DNA of 20,028 bases. Source: an uncultured Oscillibacter sp. (GTDB lineage Bacteria > Bacillota > Clostridia > Oscillospirales > Oscillospiraceae). How positions within the stretch are numbered: position 1 is the first letter of the stretch; the number at the start of each line of letters is the position of its first letter. Made by a program: the position numbers and the translations under genes. A model generated the notes under the pieces. The model had not been told where the DNA came from. It ran no database searches and was given only the letters and a program-made list of their open reading frames with translations. The stretch lies in the NCBI GenBank assembly GCA_904393855.1, contig CAJFNE010000014.1:1-20028 (forward strand). The letters are read 5' to 3'. Positions 13,181 through 20,028 of the stretch are shown piece by piece.

Positions 13181-13900
13181 TCACTCTCCAAACAAGATTT
13201 TTTGCAGATCATAGAGGCCGTTGGGCTTCCCCGGCAGCAGGCGGGCCATGTGCAGGGCTCCGTTCACAAAGATTTGCCGGCTGGCGGCCCGGTGGGTGAA
13301 CTCCAGCTCCTCATCGGGGCCGAAGAAGTGGACGGTGTGGGTCCCCGCCACGGTGCCGCCCCGGAGGGCGTGGATACCGATTTCCTCCCGGCTCCGCTTC
13401 CCCACGTTCCCCTGACGACCGTAGACCGGTCGCAGCTCGTGCTGGGGGTCCACCGCCTCCACCAGCAGCTTGGCGGTGCCGCTGGGGGCGTCCGCCTTCT
13501 GGTTGTGGTGGGTCTCCGTGATCTCGATGTCAAAGTCCGGCTTCAGCACGCCGGACACCTCCCGCAGGGCCCGGACCAGCACCGCCACTCCCAGGGAGTA
13601 GTTGGCGCTCCACAGCACCGGCGCGGCGCTCCCCAGGGCCCGCAGCTCCTCCAGCTGGGCCGGCGTGTAGCCGGTGGTGCCGGAGAGCAGAGGCGTCCCG
13701 GTGCGGCGGACGTAGGAGGCAATCTCCGGCAGGGCCTCGGGCCGGGAGAAGTCGATGACCACATCGGCCACCCTGCCCAGCCTGCCCAATTGGTCCAGAT
13801 CATCCCGGCCAAAAGCCGCCTGGATCTCGTCCCCGGCGGCCTGGGCGGTCTCCTGGATCAGCCGGCCCATCTTGCCCCGCCCGATCAGCACGTATCTCAC
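13181..13900 (-). CDS. dapB: 4-hydroxy-tetrahydrodipicolinate reductase DapB
   Basis: A 239-residue NAD(P)H-dependent reductase acting after DapA. Seen: the dinucleotide-binding start YVLIGRGKMGRLI, VIDFSRPEAL, SGTTGYT (about 73-79), and the active-site motif ETHHNQKADAPSGTA (129-143) with His131/His132 and Lys135. The start was chosen as GTG at 13900 because it overlaps the dapA stop as GTGA and opens directly into the Rossmann strand; a longer reading to 13963 lies inside dapA. Slightly shorter than the E. coli enzyme, as is common in Clostridia. Confidence 0.95.
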   Translation of the reverse strand: MRYVLIGRGKMGRLIQETAQAAGDEIQAAFGRDDLDQLGRLGRVADVVIDFSRPEALPEIASYVRRTGTPLLSGTTGYTPAQLEELRALGSAAPVLWSANYSLGVAVLVRALREVSGVLKPDFDIEITETHHNQKADAPSGTAKLLVEAVDPQHELRPVYGRQGNVGKRSREEIGIHALRGGTVAGTHTVHFFGPDEELEFTHRAASRQIFVNGALHMARLLPGKPNGLYDLQKILFGE

Positions 13901-14784
13901 AGCAGTCCCGCCTCTCTCAGGGTCGCCCGCAGGATGGCCGCGTTGCCCTCGCTCATCTCGCACAGGGGCAGCCGCATGGGGCCGACGTTCAAACCCATCA
14001 TGTTCATGGCGGCCTTGACGGGGATGGGGTTTACCTCCAGGAACAGGTCGTTCATGAGCTTCAGGTACCGCAGGTGGGTCTCCAGCGCCCGCTCATGGTT
14101 GCCGGTCAGGTAGTCCATGACGATCCGGTGGCAGGCCTCCGGCATGACATTGGCAAACACGGAAATCACGCCGCTGCCGCCGATACTCAGGAGGGGCAGC
14201 GTGATGTCGTCGTTGCCGGAGTAGATGGCGAAGTCCGGCCCCACGCAGTGGGCGATCTTCATGGCATAGGACATGTCGCCGCTGGCCTCCTTGATGCCGA
14301 CGATGTTGGGGTGCTGCGCCAGCCGCTCCACCACGGAGACGGGGATGGAGCAGCCCGTGCGGCCCGGAACGTTGTAGAGGATGCAGGGGATGTGCACCTT
14401 GTCCGCCGTCTCGGCAAAGTGGCGGTACATGCCCTCGGGATTGGCCTTGTTGTAGTAGGGGGCGATCAGCAGCAGGGCGTCGGCCCCCATGTCCTGGTAC
14501 TGGATGCTCTTCTCGATCTGGGTGGCCGTGCAGTTGGAGCCGCTGCCCACCATGACCGGCACCCGGCCGTTGACCACCTCGATGGTCTTTGCCACCACGG
14601 CGGCGTCCTCCTCATGGCTCATGGTGGGATACTCGCCGGTGGTCCCCAGCGTCAGGATCCCATCGGTGCCCGCGGCGATCTGCCGCTCCAGCAGCTCCTC
14701 CAGCACCTCAAAATTGACGCTGCCGTCCTCGTGGAAGGGGGTGATCATCGCCACGATGGAACCTCGAATGTTTTCAAATCTCAT
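13897..14784 (-). CDS. dapA: 4-hydroxy-tetrahydrodipicolinate synthase DapA
   Basis: A 295-residue TIM-barrel aldolase condensing pyruvate with aspartate semialdehyde, the entry step to DAP and lysine. All expected residues are visible: Thr48/Thr49 in LGTTGEYPT, Tyr111 in APYYNKANPEG, Tyr137 and Arg142 in YNVPGRTG, and the Schiff-base Lys165 in GIKEASGD, each offset by 4 from E. coli numbering. Start ATG 14784 with GGAGG 8 bases upstream; two upstream in-frame Met-like starts overlap the terminator U-tract side. First gene of the dapA-dapB-dapH operon, directly preceded by a riboswitch and its terminator, so control is by lysine. Confidence 0.97.
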   Translation of the reverse strand: MRFENIRGSIVAMITPFHEDGSVNFEVLEELLERQIAAGTDGILTLGTTGEYPTMSHEEDAAVVAKTIEVVNGRVPVMVGSGSNCTATQIEKSIQYQDMGADALLLIAPYYNKANPEGMYRHFAETADKVHIPCILYNVPGRTGCSIPVSVVERLAQHPNIVGIKEASGDMSYAMKIAHCVGPDFAIYSGNDDITLPLLSIGGSGVISVFANVMPEACHRIVMDYLTGNHERALETHLRYLKLMNDLFLEVNPIPVKAAMNMMGLNVGPMRLPLCEMSEGNAAILRATLREAGLL

Positions 14785-14810
14785 AGTAGTGTCCTCCATT
14801 TTTTGAAAAT

Positions 14811-14838
14811 AAAAAACGGTAGAGACACGCCCCTACCG
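14811..14838 (-). terminator. Riboswitch expression platform: intrinsic terminator before dapA
   Basis: Minus-strand hairpin CGGTAGGG...(T)CTACCG (arms 14833-14838 and 14817-14822, extendable by a G-U and a G-C pair), followed by TTTTTTATTTT, 27 bases before the dapA start. The CTATC strand of riboswitch P1 can pair with GGTAG of the hairpin arm as a short antiterminator. Confidence 0.88.
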
Positions 14839-14870
14839 ACAGACTGTGCACGCAGCACTCCCTGTAAGCG

Positions 14871-15030
14871 GATAGCGCACCCGCGGCGAAACGCCCCGGA
14901 CAGTCCCGCGGGTATTCCCCGCGGACCCATCTTCCGCCTGTGCCCAGGCGGAGAATTCGGCGGATTTGCCTTTCCCACGCTCTCAGCCCGCCGGCTCCCG
15001 TGGGTCCATCGCATCCGCGCCTCTATCTCA
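14871..15030 (-). promoter_or_regulatory. Lysine riboswitch aptamer controlling dapA-dapB-dapH
   Basis: On the minus strand GATAGAGGCGCGGATG begins the element and GCGCTATC ends it, GATAG/CTATC forming P1. Between them are GAAAGGCAAATCCGCCGAA, GGGGAATACCCGCGG and GGACTGTCCGGGG, matching core blocks of the L-box in order (closest, from memory, to the Thermotoga asd element). Unlike the first copy, the AGTA turn usually found in P2 is not evident: the stretch reads CGATGGACCCACGG. It fills most of the 14785-15175 gene-free stretch. Confidence 0.9.
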
Positions 15031-15039
15031 TTTTTTGCC

Positions 15040-15068
15040 ATCATACCATCATTTTCCCGCCGATGCAA
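15040..15068 (-). promoter_or_regulatory. Promoter of the riboswitch-dapA-dapB-dapH operon
   Basis: TTGCAT (15063-15068) and TATGAT (15040-15045) are 17 bases apart on the minus strand, placing the transcript start just before the aptamer. Confidence 0.75.
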
Positions 15069-15086
15069 GGGAAAATTGAAAAAATG

Positions 15087-15116
15087 CTGTCGGTTTTTTC
15101 TCCGGTATGCTACAAT
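15087..15116 (+). promoter_or_regulatory. Extended -10 promoter of the M20 amidohydrolase gene
   Basis: TGCTACAAT (15108-15116) is an extended -10 element; CTGTCG (15087-15092) at 18 bases is a weak -35. It diverges from the dapA promoter about 40 bases away and no riboswitch lies on this side. Confidence 0.55.
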
Positions 15117-15175
15117 AGCCCCGAGAACCCCGGGCCGGCCCCCGATCCCGGTCCGTTTTCAAGGAGGAGAACCGT

Positions 15176-16276
15176 ATGCTTTCATCTGTCGTCGTCCACC
15201 GGCGGGCGCTGCACCGCATTCCCGAGCTCTCTGACCAGCTGCCGGAGACCACGGCCTACGTGCAGTCTGTGCTGGCATCCCTGCGCTGCGTGGTGACCAC
15301 GCCGATCCCCGGCGGCATCTGCGCCTGGTTCGACGCCGGAAAGGCGGAGACCGTGGCCTTCCGGGCGGACATGGACGCCCTGCCAGAGACGGAGAACACC
15401 GGCCTGCCCTATGCCTCCACCCACCCCGGAAAAATGCACGCCTGCGGCCATGACGGCCACACCGCCATGGCCCTGGCCCTGGCGGAGCATGTGTCCGCCC
15501 ATCTGGAGGAGCTGCCCCGGAACGTGCTGTTCCTCTTCCAGCCGGCGGAGGAGACTTTTGGCGGGGCCAAGCACCTGTGTGAGACCGGCGTCCTGGAGGC
15601 CCGTCACGTGGTGCGGGTATTCGGCCTGCACCTGTGGCCGAAGCTGGAGGCCGGACGGGTCTTTACCCGCCCCGGTCCCCTGATGGCCCGGGCCAACGAG
15701 CTCAAAATCATTATCACCGGCCACAGCGTCCACATCTCCAGGGCCCACGAGGGCCGGGACGCCCTGGCGGCCGGGGTGGATTTCTACCAGCGGTCCGCCG
15801 CCCTGGCGGCGTCCGTCCCTCCGCCCCGGGTGCTGGGCTATGGAAAGCTGGTGTCCGGCACTGTCCGCAACGCCGTCAGCGGGGAGACCGTGCTGGAGGG
15901 GACCCTGCGGACCTATCACGAGGAGACCTATCGGGCCTGCCGGGAGGGGCTGGAGCGCATTGCCCGGGAGGTGGCGGCGGAGAGCCGCTGCGCGGTGGAT
16001 CTCCAGATCAGCGACGGCTACCCGCCGGTGTGGAACCACGAGGAGCTGTACCACTTCCTCTGCCGGAAGCTGGGGCCCGGCGCCCCCGCCCTGCTGGCAG
16101 AGCCGGTGCTGGCGGCGGAGGACTTCTCTTTCTACCAGCAGCGGGTGCCGGGGGTGTTTTGCTTTTTGGGCGTGGGGGACACGGCGGAGCTCCACGCACC
16201 GGAGTTCTGCTTTGACGACGAGACCATCCTGCCCCAGGGCGTGGAGTTTTTAAAGCGGCTGCTGATGCTGCCCTGA
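15176..16276 (+). CDS. M20 family amidohydrolase, probable N-acetyldiaminopimelate deacetylase
   Basis: A 366-residue dinuclear-metal amidohydrolase of the M20D (aminoacylase/hippurate hydrolase) type. Seen: HRRALHRIPELS, FRADMDALPE, HACGHDGHTAM, FLFQPAEETFGG and GLHLWP, plus EDFSFYQQRVPGVFCFLG near the C-terminus, which together hold the metal ligands and catalytic Asp/Glu. A dimerisation domain insert lies at about residues 170-290 (ELKIIITGHSVHISRAHEGRDA). Known: an M20D enzyme of similar length (YkuR/DapL) removes acetyl from N-acetyl-LL-DAP in the DapH pathway. Divergence from dapABH and a nearby PatA-like gene support that role here, but the motifs alone do not separate it from other acyl-amino-acid hydrolases. 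Start ATG 15176 behind AAGGAGG. Confidence 0.85.
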   Translation: MLSSVVVHRRALHRIPELSDQLPETTAYVQSVLASLRCVVTTPIPGGICAWFDAGKAETVAFRADMDALPETENTGLPYASTHPGKMHACGHDGHTAMALALAEHVSAHLEELPRNVLFLFQPAEETFGGAKHLCETGVLEARHVVRVFGLHLWPKLEAGRVFTRPGPLMARANELKIIITGHSVHISRAHEGRDALAAGVDFYQRSAALAASVPPPRVLGYGKLVSGTVRNAVSGETVLEGTLRTYHEETYRACREGLERIAREVAAESRCAVDLQISDGYPPVWNHEELYHFLCRKLGPGAPALLAEPVLAAEDFSFYQQRVPGVFCFLGVGDTAELHAPEFCFDDETILPQGVEFLKRLLMLP

Positions 16277-16280
16277 ACCA

Positions 16281-16301
16281 CGCGCAACCCCCGGTTGCGC
16301 G
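16281..16301 (+). terminator. Hairpin after the M20 gene
   Basis: A 9-bp perfect stem CGCGCAACC / GGTTGCGCG with a CCC loop lies 4 bases after the stop, followed by TTTG. The U-tract is short, so some read-through into the XRE gene is possible. Confidence 0.55.
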
Positions 16302-16368
16302 TTTGACAGCCGCCGTCGCTGGCCTTTTCCCCGCGAAGCTGGTATGCTGGCGGCAGAGGAGGGATTCC

Positions 16369-17103
16369 ATGACACTGGGCGAGAAGCTCCGCTCCCTGCG
16401 GGCGGAAAAAGGCTGGGATCAGGAGGCCCTGGCGGAGCGGCTGGACGTGAGCCGCCAGGCCGTCAGCAAATGGGAACTGGATAAGACCGTGCCGGAGGTC
16501 AAGTACATCGTGGCCATCAGCGAGCTCTTCGGCGTCACCACAGACTACTTGCTGAAAGATACCGCCGGGCCGGAGGGACCGGAGGCGGAAGCCCCGCTGG
16601 AGCAGCCGCCTGCTTCCCCGCTCCGCCAGACGGCTTCGGAGCTCCTGACGGACCGCGGCACCGGCCTGCTGGTCTGGCACGCGGGCCTCCAGGCCTGCCG
16701 GGCTCTGGTGCTGGGGGACGTGGCGGCGGCGGTTCTGCTGGGACTGTACCTGTACTCGTATCTCTCGGCCTTCTCCCAGACGGACTCGTGGCCCCTACTG
16801 CTGGCGGCGGTGGCGCTGCCGGTGCTGGTGGTTTTGGGGAAGCTGCTGCTGGAGGGGACGGACCCGCCGGAGCGGGTCCTCCGCCGGTTCCGGCGGGCCG
16901 TGGGCATGGCCGCCGCCCTGTGGGGCCTTGCCATTGCTCTGCTGCTGGGCTTCGGGGAGGTGCTGGACGACACACTGCTGAATCGATACAGCGGACCGGG
17001 CGGCGTCCTGGCGGGGCTGCTGCTGGCCATTGGATTGCCGGTATCCTGCGGTCTCCTGGGGTATTCCCTGGCAGACCACTGGGTCCGGCCGTCGGAGGAA
17101 TAG
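16369..17103 (+). CDS. XRE-family regulator with four-helix membrane domain
   Basis: A 244-residue protein. Residues 1-62 form a lambda-repressor-type helix-turn-helix (LGEKLRSLRAEKGWDQEALA, RLDVSRQAVSKWELDKTVPE). A Pro/Glu-rich linker (65-85) follows, then four predicted membrane helices at about 112-135, 141-161, 178-198 and 210-234. The DNA-binding part would sit on the cytoplasmic face, so it may act as a membrane-tethered sensor or be released. No effector or ligand is known to me for this architecture. Start ATG 16369 with GAGGAGGG upstream; the longer in-frame reading from 16303 starts at a TTG inside the post-M20 region. No clear promoter was found: a TTGACA at 16303 has no -10 at the right distance. 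Its targets are unknown. Confidence 0.87.
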   Translation: MTLGEKLRSLRAEKGWDQEALAERLDVSRQAVSKWELDKTVPEVKYIVAISELFGVTTDYLLKDTAGPEGPEAEAPLEQPPASPLRQTASELLTDRGTGLLVWHAGLQACRALVLGDVAAAVLLGLYLYSYLSAFSQTDSWPLLLAAVALPVLVVLGKLLLEGTDPPERVLRRFRRAVGMAAALWGLAIALLLGFGEVLDDTLLNRYSGPGGVLAGLLLAIGLPVSCGLLGYSLADHWVRPSEE

Positions 17104-17105
17104 AG

Positions 17106-17132
17106 AAACGCTGTGCCAATGGCACAGCGTTT
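17106..17132. terminator. Bidirectional terminator between the XRE and aminotransferase genes
   Basis: A 12-bp perfect stem AAACGCTGTGCC / GGCACAGCGTTT with an AAT loop between convergent genes. The plus strand continues CCTTTTCTTTT, and the minus strand ends in TTTCTCTA. Confidence 0.87.
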
Positions 17133-17141
17133 CCTTTTCTT

Positions 17142-18278
17142 TTACAGGGTCTTGATAAACTTTTCGATCCGGTCCAGGCCCTCCTTCAGGTCCGCGTCGG
17201 AGTAGCAGTAACTCAGGCGCATGTACCCCTCGGTGCCGAAGTGGATGCCGGGGATCACGCCCACCAGACCCTCCCGCAGCATCTTCGTACAGAAAGTGTT
17301 GGAGTCCATGCCATACTTGCGGATGTCGATGAACATGTAGAAGGCGCCCTCCGGCTCCTGGACCTCCAGGCCCATGTCCACCAGCCGCCGGTACACATAG
17401 TCCCGCCGCTTGCGGAACAGCTCCACCACATCGCTCACATCCGTCTCCAGAGCCTTCACGCAGGCCCGCTGGACAAAGGCGGGGATGGAGGTGACGGCAT
17501 ACTGGTGGTACACCTGGATGCGGTCCATGATGGGCCCGTCCGCCATGCACCAGCCCAGCCGCCAGCCGGTCATGGCATAGGGTTTGGAGAAGCTGTTGAT
17601 CACGATGATCCGGTCCCGCATGTCCTGGTACTCGGCGAAGCTGTGGTACTCCCCGCTGTACACCAGGGAGCGGTACACGTCGTCGCACAGGACGAAGATG
17701 GGCTTATCTTTCAAGATGTCATGGATGGCGTCCAGATTCTCCTTTGTATAGATGCAGCCGGTGGGGTTGTTGGGGGAGGTGAGGATGATGGCCTTGGTCT
17801 TCGGAGTGATGGCCGCCCGCAGCTCCTCCGGCGCGATCTGGTAGTGGTTGTGCTCCGTGGGCAGATTCACGGGGACGCCCTCCCGCAGCTGCACCAGTGC
17901 CTCATACAGGCCGAAGGCGGGGGTGGGGATGATCACCTCGTCCCCGGGGTTCATGATGGTGGAGAGGGCCGCCGCCAGGGCCTCTGTGGCGCCCACGGTC
18001 ATGATGATCTCGCTGGGACCGTAGTGGAGACCGTGCTGCTCCGCCTCATACCGGGAGACCGCCTCCAGCAGATAGGGGTAGCCATTTCCAGGCGGATAAT
18101 GGGTATCATTATCATCCAGGGCGGCCTTGGCGGCCTCCTTGATGGAGTCCGGCGTATTCAGGTCCGGCTCGCCGATGGTCAGGGCGCAGGCGCCGGGCGT
18201 ATCCCGCACCAGGTAGGTAAACTGGCGGATACCGGAGAGCTCCACCTGAGTCACAGCCTTGTTCAGTGTCAATTCCAT
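17142..18278 (-). CDS. Class I/II PLP aminotransferase, probable N-acetyl-LL-DAP aminotransferase (PatA-like)
   Basis: A 378-residue fold-type I aminotransferase. Seen: IGEPDLNTP, YPPGNGYPYLLEAV, TVGATEALAAAL (PLP phosphate site), SPNNPTG (168-174, cofactor-ring Asn), CDDVYRSLVYSG (198-209, pyridine-nitrogen Asp), the PLP Schiff-base Lys232 in NSFSKPYAMTGWRLGW, and the substrate-carboxylate Arg in MRLSYC. This is the PatA/aspartate-aminotransferase subgroup. Known: PatA supplies the amino group in the acetylated DAP pathway. The neighbouring dapABH and M20 genes make that the best reading, though aspartate or aromatic aminotransferase activity remains possible. Start ATG 18278, AAGGAG upstream; a longer reading to 18338 runs through the promoter. 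Single-gene transcript with no riboswitch in its 30-base leader. Confidence 0.87.
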   Translation of the reverse strand: MELTLNKAVTQVELSGIRQFTYLVRDTPGACALTIGEPDLNTPDSIKEAAKAALDDNDTHYPPGNGYPYLLEAVSRYEAEQHGLHYGPSEIIMTVGATEALAAALSTIMNPGDEVIIPTPAFGLYEALVQLREGVPVNLPTEHNHYQIAPEELRAAITPKTKAIILTSPNNPTGCIYTKENLDAIHDILKDKPIFVLCDDVYRSLVYSGEYHSFAEYQDMRDRIIVINSFSKPYAMTGWRLGWCMADGPIMDRIQVYHQYAVTSIPAFVQRACVKALETDVSDVVELFRKRRDYVYRRLVDMGLEVQEPEGAFYMFIDIRKYGMDSNTFCTKMLREGLVGVIPGIHFGTEGYMRLSYCYSDADLKEGLDRIEKFIKTL

Positions 18279-18309
18279 GGGTCTCACGCTCCTTTTTTCA
18301 CATGGTCTC

Positions 18310-18338
18310 AGTATAGGCTCTCCCCCAAAGGATGTCAA
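18310..18338 (-). promoter_or_regulatory. Promoter of the PatA-like gene
   Basis: A perfect TTGACA (18333-18338) and TATACT (18310-18315) with a 17-base spacer on the minus strand; the transcript starts about 25 bases before the ATG. Confidence 0.85.
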
Positions 18339-18355
18339 CGGCTTTCCATGCAGGA

Positions 18356-18378
18356 GGCGGCCCCCGATGGGGGCCGCC
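18356..18378 (-). terminator. GC hairpin between the large membrane protein gene and the PatA-like promoter
   Basis: A perfect 10-bp stem GGCGGCCCCC / GGGGGCCGCC with a 3-base loop, 21 bases after the stop of the 18400 gene. On the minus strand it is followed by TCCTGC, without a U-tract, so it may need Rho or act only as a 3' stabilising stem. Confidence 0.45.
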
Positions 18379-18399
18379 TTCGTCTATAGCAGGGTGGTT

Positions 18400-20028
18400 T
18401 TATGCCGCCGGCGTCTCGGAGGCATACTCCTCCACCGGCTGCTGTGTCTCCGCAGGCGTCTCCTCCGGCGTGAAGGTCACGGGGTCCTCCCCCGCCCGGG
18501 TAACCGTGGTTCCGGTGAGGATGCTTCCCCCCTCCCCGGCGTTGTAGAGGATCGTGACCGCGTCGCCCGTATTCAGAATCACCGCCAGGGGGTTCTCCGC
18601 GGCGTTGACGGCATAGAAGGCCTCCTGCCCCTCCAGACGGAGGAAGTAGTAGGAGTTGCCGTCCAGCACGGCGGTGCGGATCTCCGCCACAGTGCCGGTG
18701 ACCTCCGCCTGATCCGAGGGGACGACCTCCGCCTCTGTATCCTCAATCAGGTTGCTGTTGGCCAGCGCCTGCCGGTAGTTGGCCTCGCACTCCGCAACGG
18801 TGCCGCCGGTCTCCACGATGTTGTACTGCTGCACGTTCACCATGGCGTACATCTTCACCAGGCCGTCGTTGCCCTTCAGGGCCATGAAGTAGGTGGGCTG
18901 GTCGGCGATATTCAGCAGCAGGGGGAAGGTGGCCACATAGCTCATCTGCTGGACCTGGCTCTGGGCGGAGGCCTGGGCGGAGGCCTCCGTGGCGCCGGAG
19001 ACGGCGTAGAAGTGGGTCTCCTTGGTCCGCTGGTTGGAGAGGATGAATCCGATGTTGGACTGGTCCGAGGTGACGGAGGTGACACCGGTGTACATATACA
19101 CGTCGTCCCCGATGGCGATATAGTTGTACCCCTCCGTGGTCAGCGTCACGTCCCGCTGGCCGAACAGGGAGTTCAGGAAGCCGTTATGATACATGCCGTA
19201 GTAGTCGTACTGCTCCATGATCATCTCGGCGTCGTACACGTGGTCCACCCAGCTGGGAACCTCCTCATAGTACTCGCTCTCGCCGGTGACGGCGTTCACC
19301 AGCACGGCCCCCTGGATATCCGTGCCGCCGAAGAGGCCGATGGTCTTTACCATCCGGGGGCAGACCCAGTAGGGCTCCCCCTCCTCGTTGATCTCAAACA
19401 CGGGCTCGGAGAACATATAGGTGGGGTAGTGGAACCGGAGATGTCGGTACAGGTTCCGGCCGAAATGCTCGGCGGTGGTGTACTTCATCCCCTCGTCCAG
19501 GCGGACCACCTCCGCCTCCTGGGTCACCATGTCGATGATCAGGTAGGCGGGCAGGCCCTCCGCCCGGTTGGTGAACCATTTGATGAGGTCCCCGTAGGCC
19601 AGGGAGGTCACCCGCACCGGGCGGCCCTGGTAGTTGATCTGGGTGTAGGAGGGCAGGATCTCAAACTGGGACACCATGTCGCTGAGCTCGCCCAGGGTCC
19701 GGTTGCCCAGCCGGGCGGCGGAGTCGGCGTCCAGCATGGGGATCTGGTCGTAGCTGATCTCCTCCACCTCCGTGGCGAAGTCGCCGGTCTGGATGGACAG
19801 CAGCTCGCTGTAGCTGCCGGCCCGCAGCACCACCCAGGAGGCGGCGGCACCGATAGCCACCACCACGATCATGGCCAGCACCACCACGAAGGGGATCGTA
19901 CACTGCTTCTTCACAAAGCCGAAATACCCCTTGACCCCGCTGCCCTGGAAACCGGAGGTCACCATGGCGCAGATGCAGTAGACCACGCAGATCAGGAAGA
20001 GGAAGAAGTAGAACTCCTCCGCGTGGAG
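18400..20028 (-). CDS. Large membrane-anchored protein of unknown function, 5' end cut by window edge
   Basis: The open reading frame is uninterrupted to the right edge (542 residues seen), so the true start lies beyond 20028; internal GTG or ATG codons near 19986 should not be taken as the start. Seen: a hydrophobic helix at the visible N-terminus (FYFFLFLICVVYCICAMVTSG), a short cytoplasmic-type basic loop, a second helix (PFVVVLAMIVVVAIGAAASWVVL, about 46-68), then a roughly 440-residue polar, Tyr/Glu-rich domain. That domain contains stretches such as YLIIDMVTQEAEVV and AVLVNAVTGESEYY that resemble PepSY-like strands, and GMYHNGFLNSLFGQRDV. It ends in a Pro/Glu/Thr-rich tail. Most of the protein is probably outside the cell. 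I do not recognise the family and assign no function. Confidence 0.75.
   Translation of the reverse strand, partial: LHAEEFYFFLFLICVVYCICAMVTSGFQGSGVKGYFGFVKKQCTIPFVVVLAMIVVVAIGAAASWVVLRAGSYSELLSIQTGDFATEVEEISYDQIPMLDADSAARLGNRTLGELSDMVSQFEILPSYTQINYQGRPVRVTSLAYGDLIKWFTNRAEGLPAYLIIDMVTQEAEVVRLDEGMKYTTAEHFGRNLYRHLRFHYPTYMFSEPVFEINEEGEPYWVCPRMVKTIGLFGGTDIQGAVLVNAVTGESEYYEEVPSWVDHVYDAEMIMEQYDYYGMYHNGFLNSLFGQRDVTLTTEGYNYIAIGDDVYMYTGVTSVTSDQSNIGFILSNQRTKETHFYAVSGATEASAQASAQSQVQQMSYVATFPLLLNIADQPTYFMALKGNDGLVKMYAMVNVQQYNIVETGGTVAECEANYRQALANSNLIEDTEAEVVPSDQAEVTGTVAEIRTAVLDGNSYYFLRLEGQEAFYAVNAAENPLAVILNTGDAVTILYNAGEGGSILTGTTVTRAGEDPVTFTPEETPAETQQPVEEYASETPAA

Noticed and set aside
14781..15252. Short frames across the dapA leader
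   Set aside because: Explained by the second riboswitch, its terminator and the divergent promoters.
16303..16308. Perfect TTGACA upstream of the XRE gene
   Set aside because: No -10-like hexamer lies 16-18 bases downstream; the nearest candidate, TATGCT at 16343, is 34 bases away.
16788..18389. A 533-residue plus-strand frame over the XRE gene end and opposite the aminotransferase
   Set aside because: It crosses a strong bidirectional terminator and is antisense to a gene with an intact PLP signature.

Overview
This 20 kb window reads as a chromosomal segment of a high-GC, low-mobility Clostridia genome. Strong Shine-Dalgarno sites, TTGACA/TATAAT-type promoters, tightly overlapping genes, a 2-hydroxyacyl-CoA dehydratase (archerase) module and the acetylated diaminopimelate route all fit a gut anaerobe of the Oscillospiraceae (Flavonifractor/Lawsonibacter/Intestinimonas-like). 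That placement is an inference from gene content and base composition. I saw no rRNA, tRNA, insertion sequence, phage gene or CRISPR array.

Layout. Positions 1-3839 (minus strand) hold a promoter, a 2-hydroxyacyl-CoA dehydratase-family protein, a fused dehydratase-plus-ATPase activator, a hairpin, and the start of a biotin-protein ligase that runs off the left edge. Positions 3886-5992 (minus) hold an NhaC-family antiporter with an unusual N-terminal four-CxxC segment, preceded by a lysine riboswitch. A divergent YoaK/DUF1275 membrane protein follows on the plus strand. Positions 6893-8745 (minus) are a four-gene unit, Nudix / GNAT / DUF3783 / DUF523, in which three genes overlap by 4 bases. 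A MerR/TipAS-type regulator (8884-9645, plus) follows, with its own 19-bp-spacer operator and an internal start site. Positions 9692-11353 (plus) carry a free-standing AtzF-C/glutamyl-cyclotransferase-like protein, an omega-amidase-like nitrilase and a small MGMT-like protein. A metallo-beta-lactamase-fold hydrolase (11357-12307, minus) comes next.

Lysine/DAP region. dapA-dapB-dapH (12483-14784, minus) lie behind a second lysine riboswitch with an intrinsic terminator. Divergent from dapA is an M20 amidohydrolase that fits N-acetyl-diaminopimelate deacetylase. A membrane-anchored XRE regulator follows, then a class I/II aminotransferase that fits N-acetyl-LL-DAP aminotransferase (PatA). Together these would carry aspartate semialdehyde to LL-DAP by the acetylated branch. 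The window ends in a large two-helix membrane protein of unknown function, cut by the right edge.

How it fits together. Two lysine riboswitches about 9 kb apart tie an NhaC-type carrier (probably a lysine transporter) to dapABH, so import and synthesis would both shut down when lysine is plentiful. The patA-like and M20 genes have their own promoters and no visible riboswitch. The most unusual items are the cysteine-rich head on the riboswitch-controlled transporter, the dehydratase/activator fusion with an internal start at the activator boundary, and the TipAS-type regulator with an internal ribosome-binding site.
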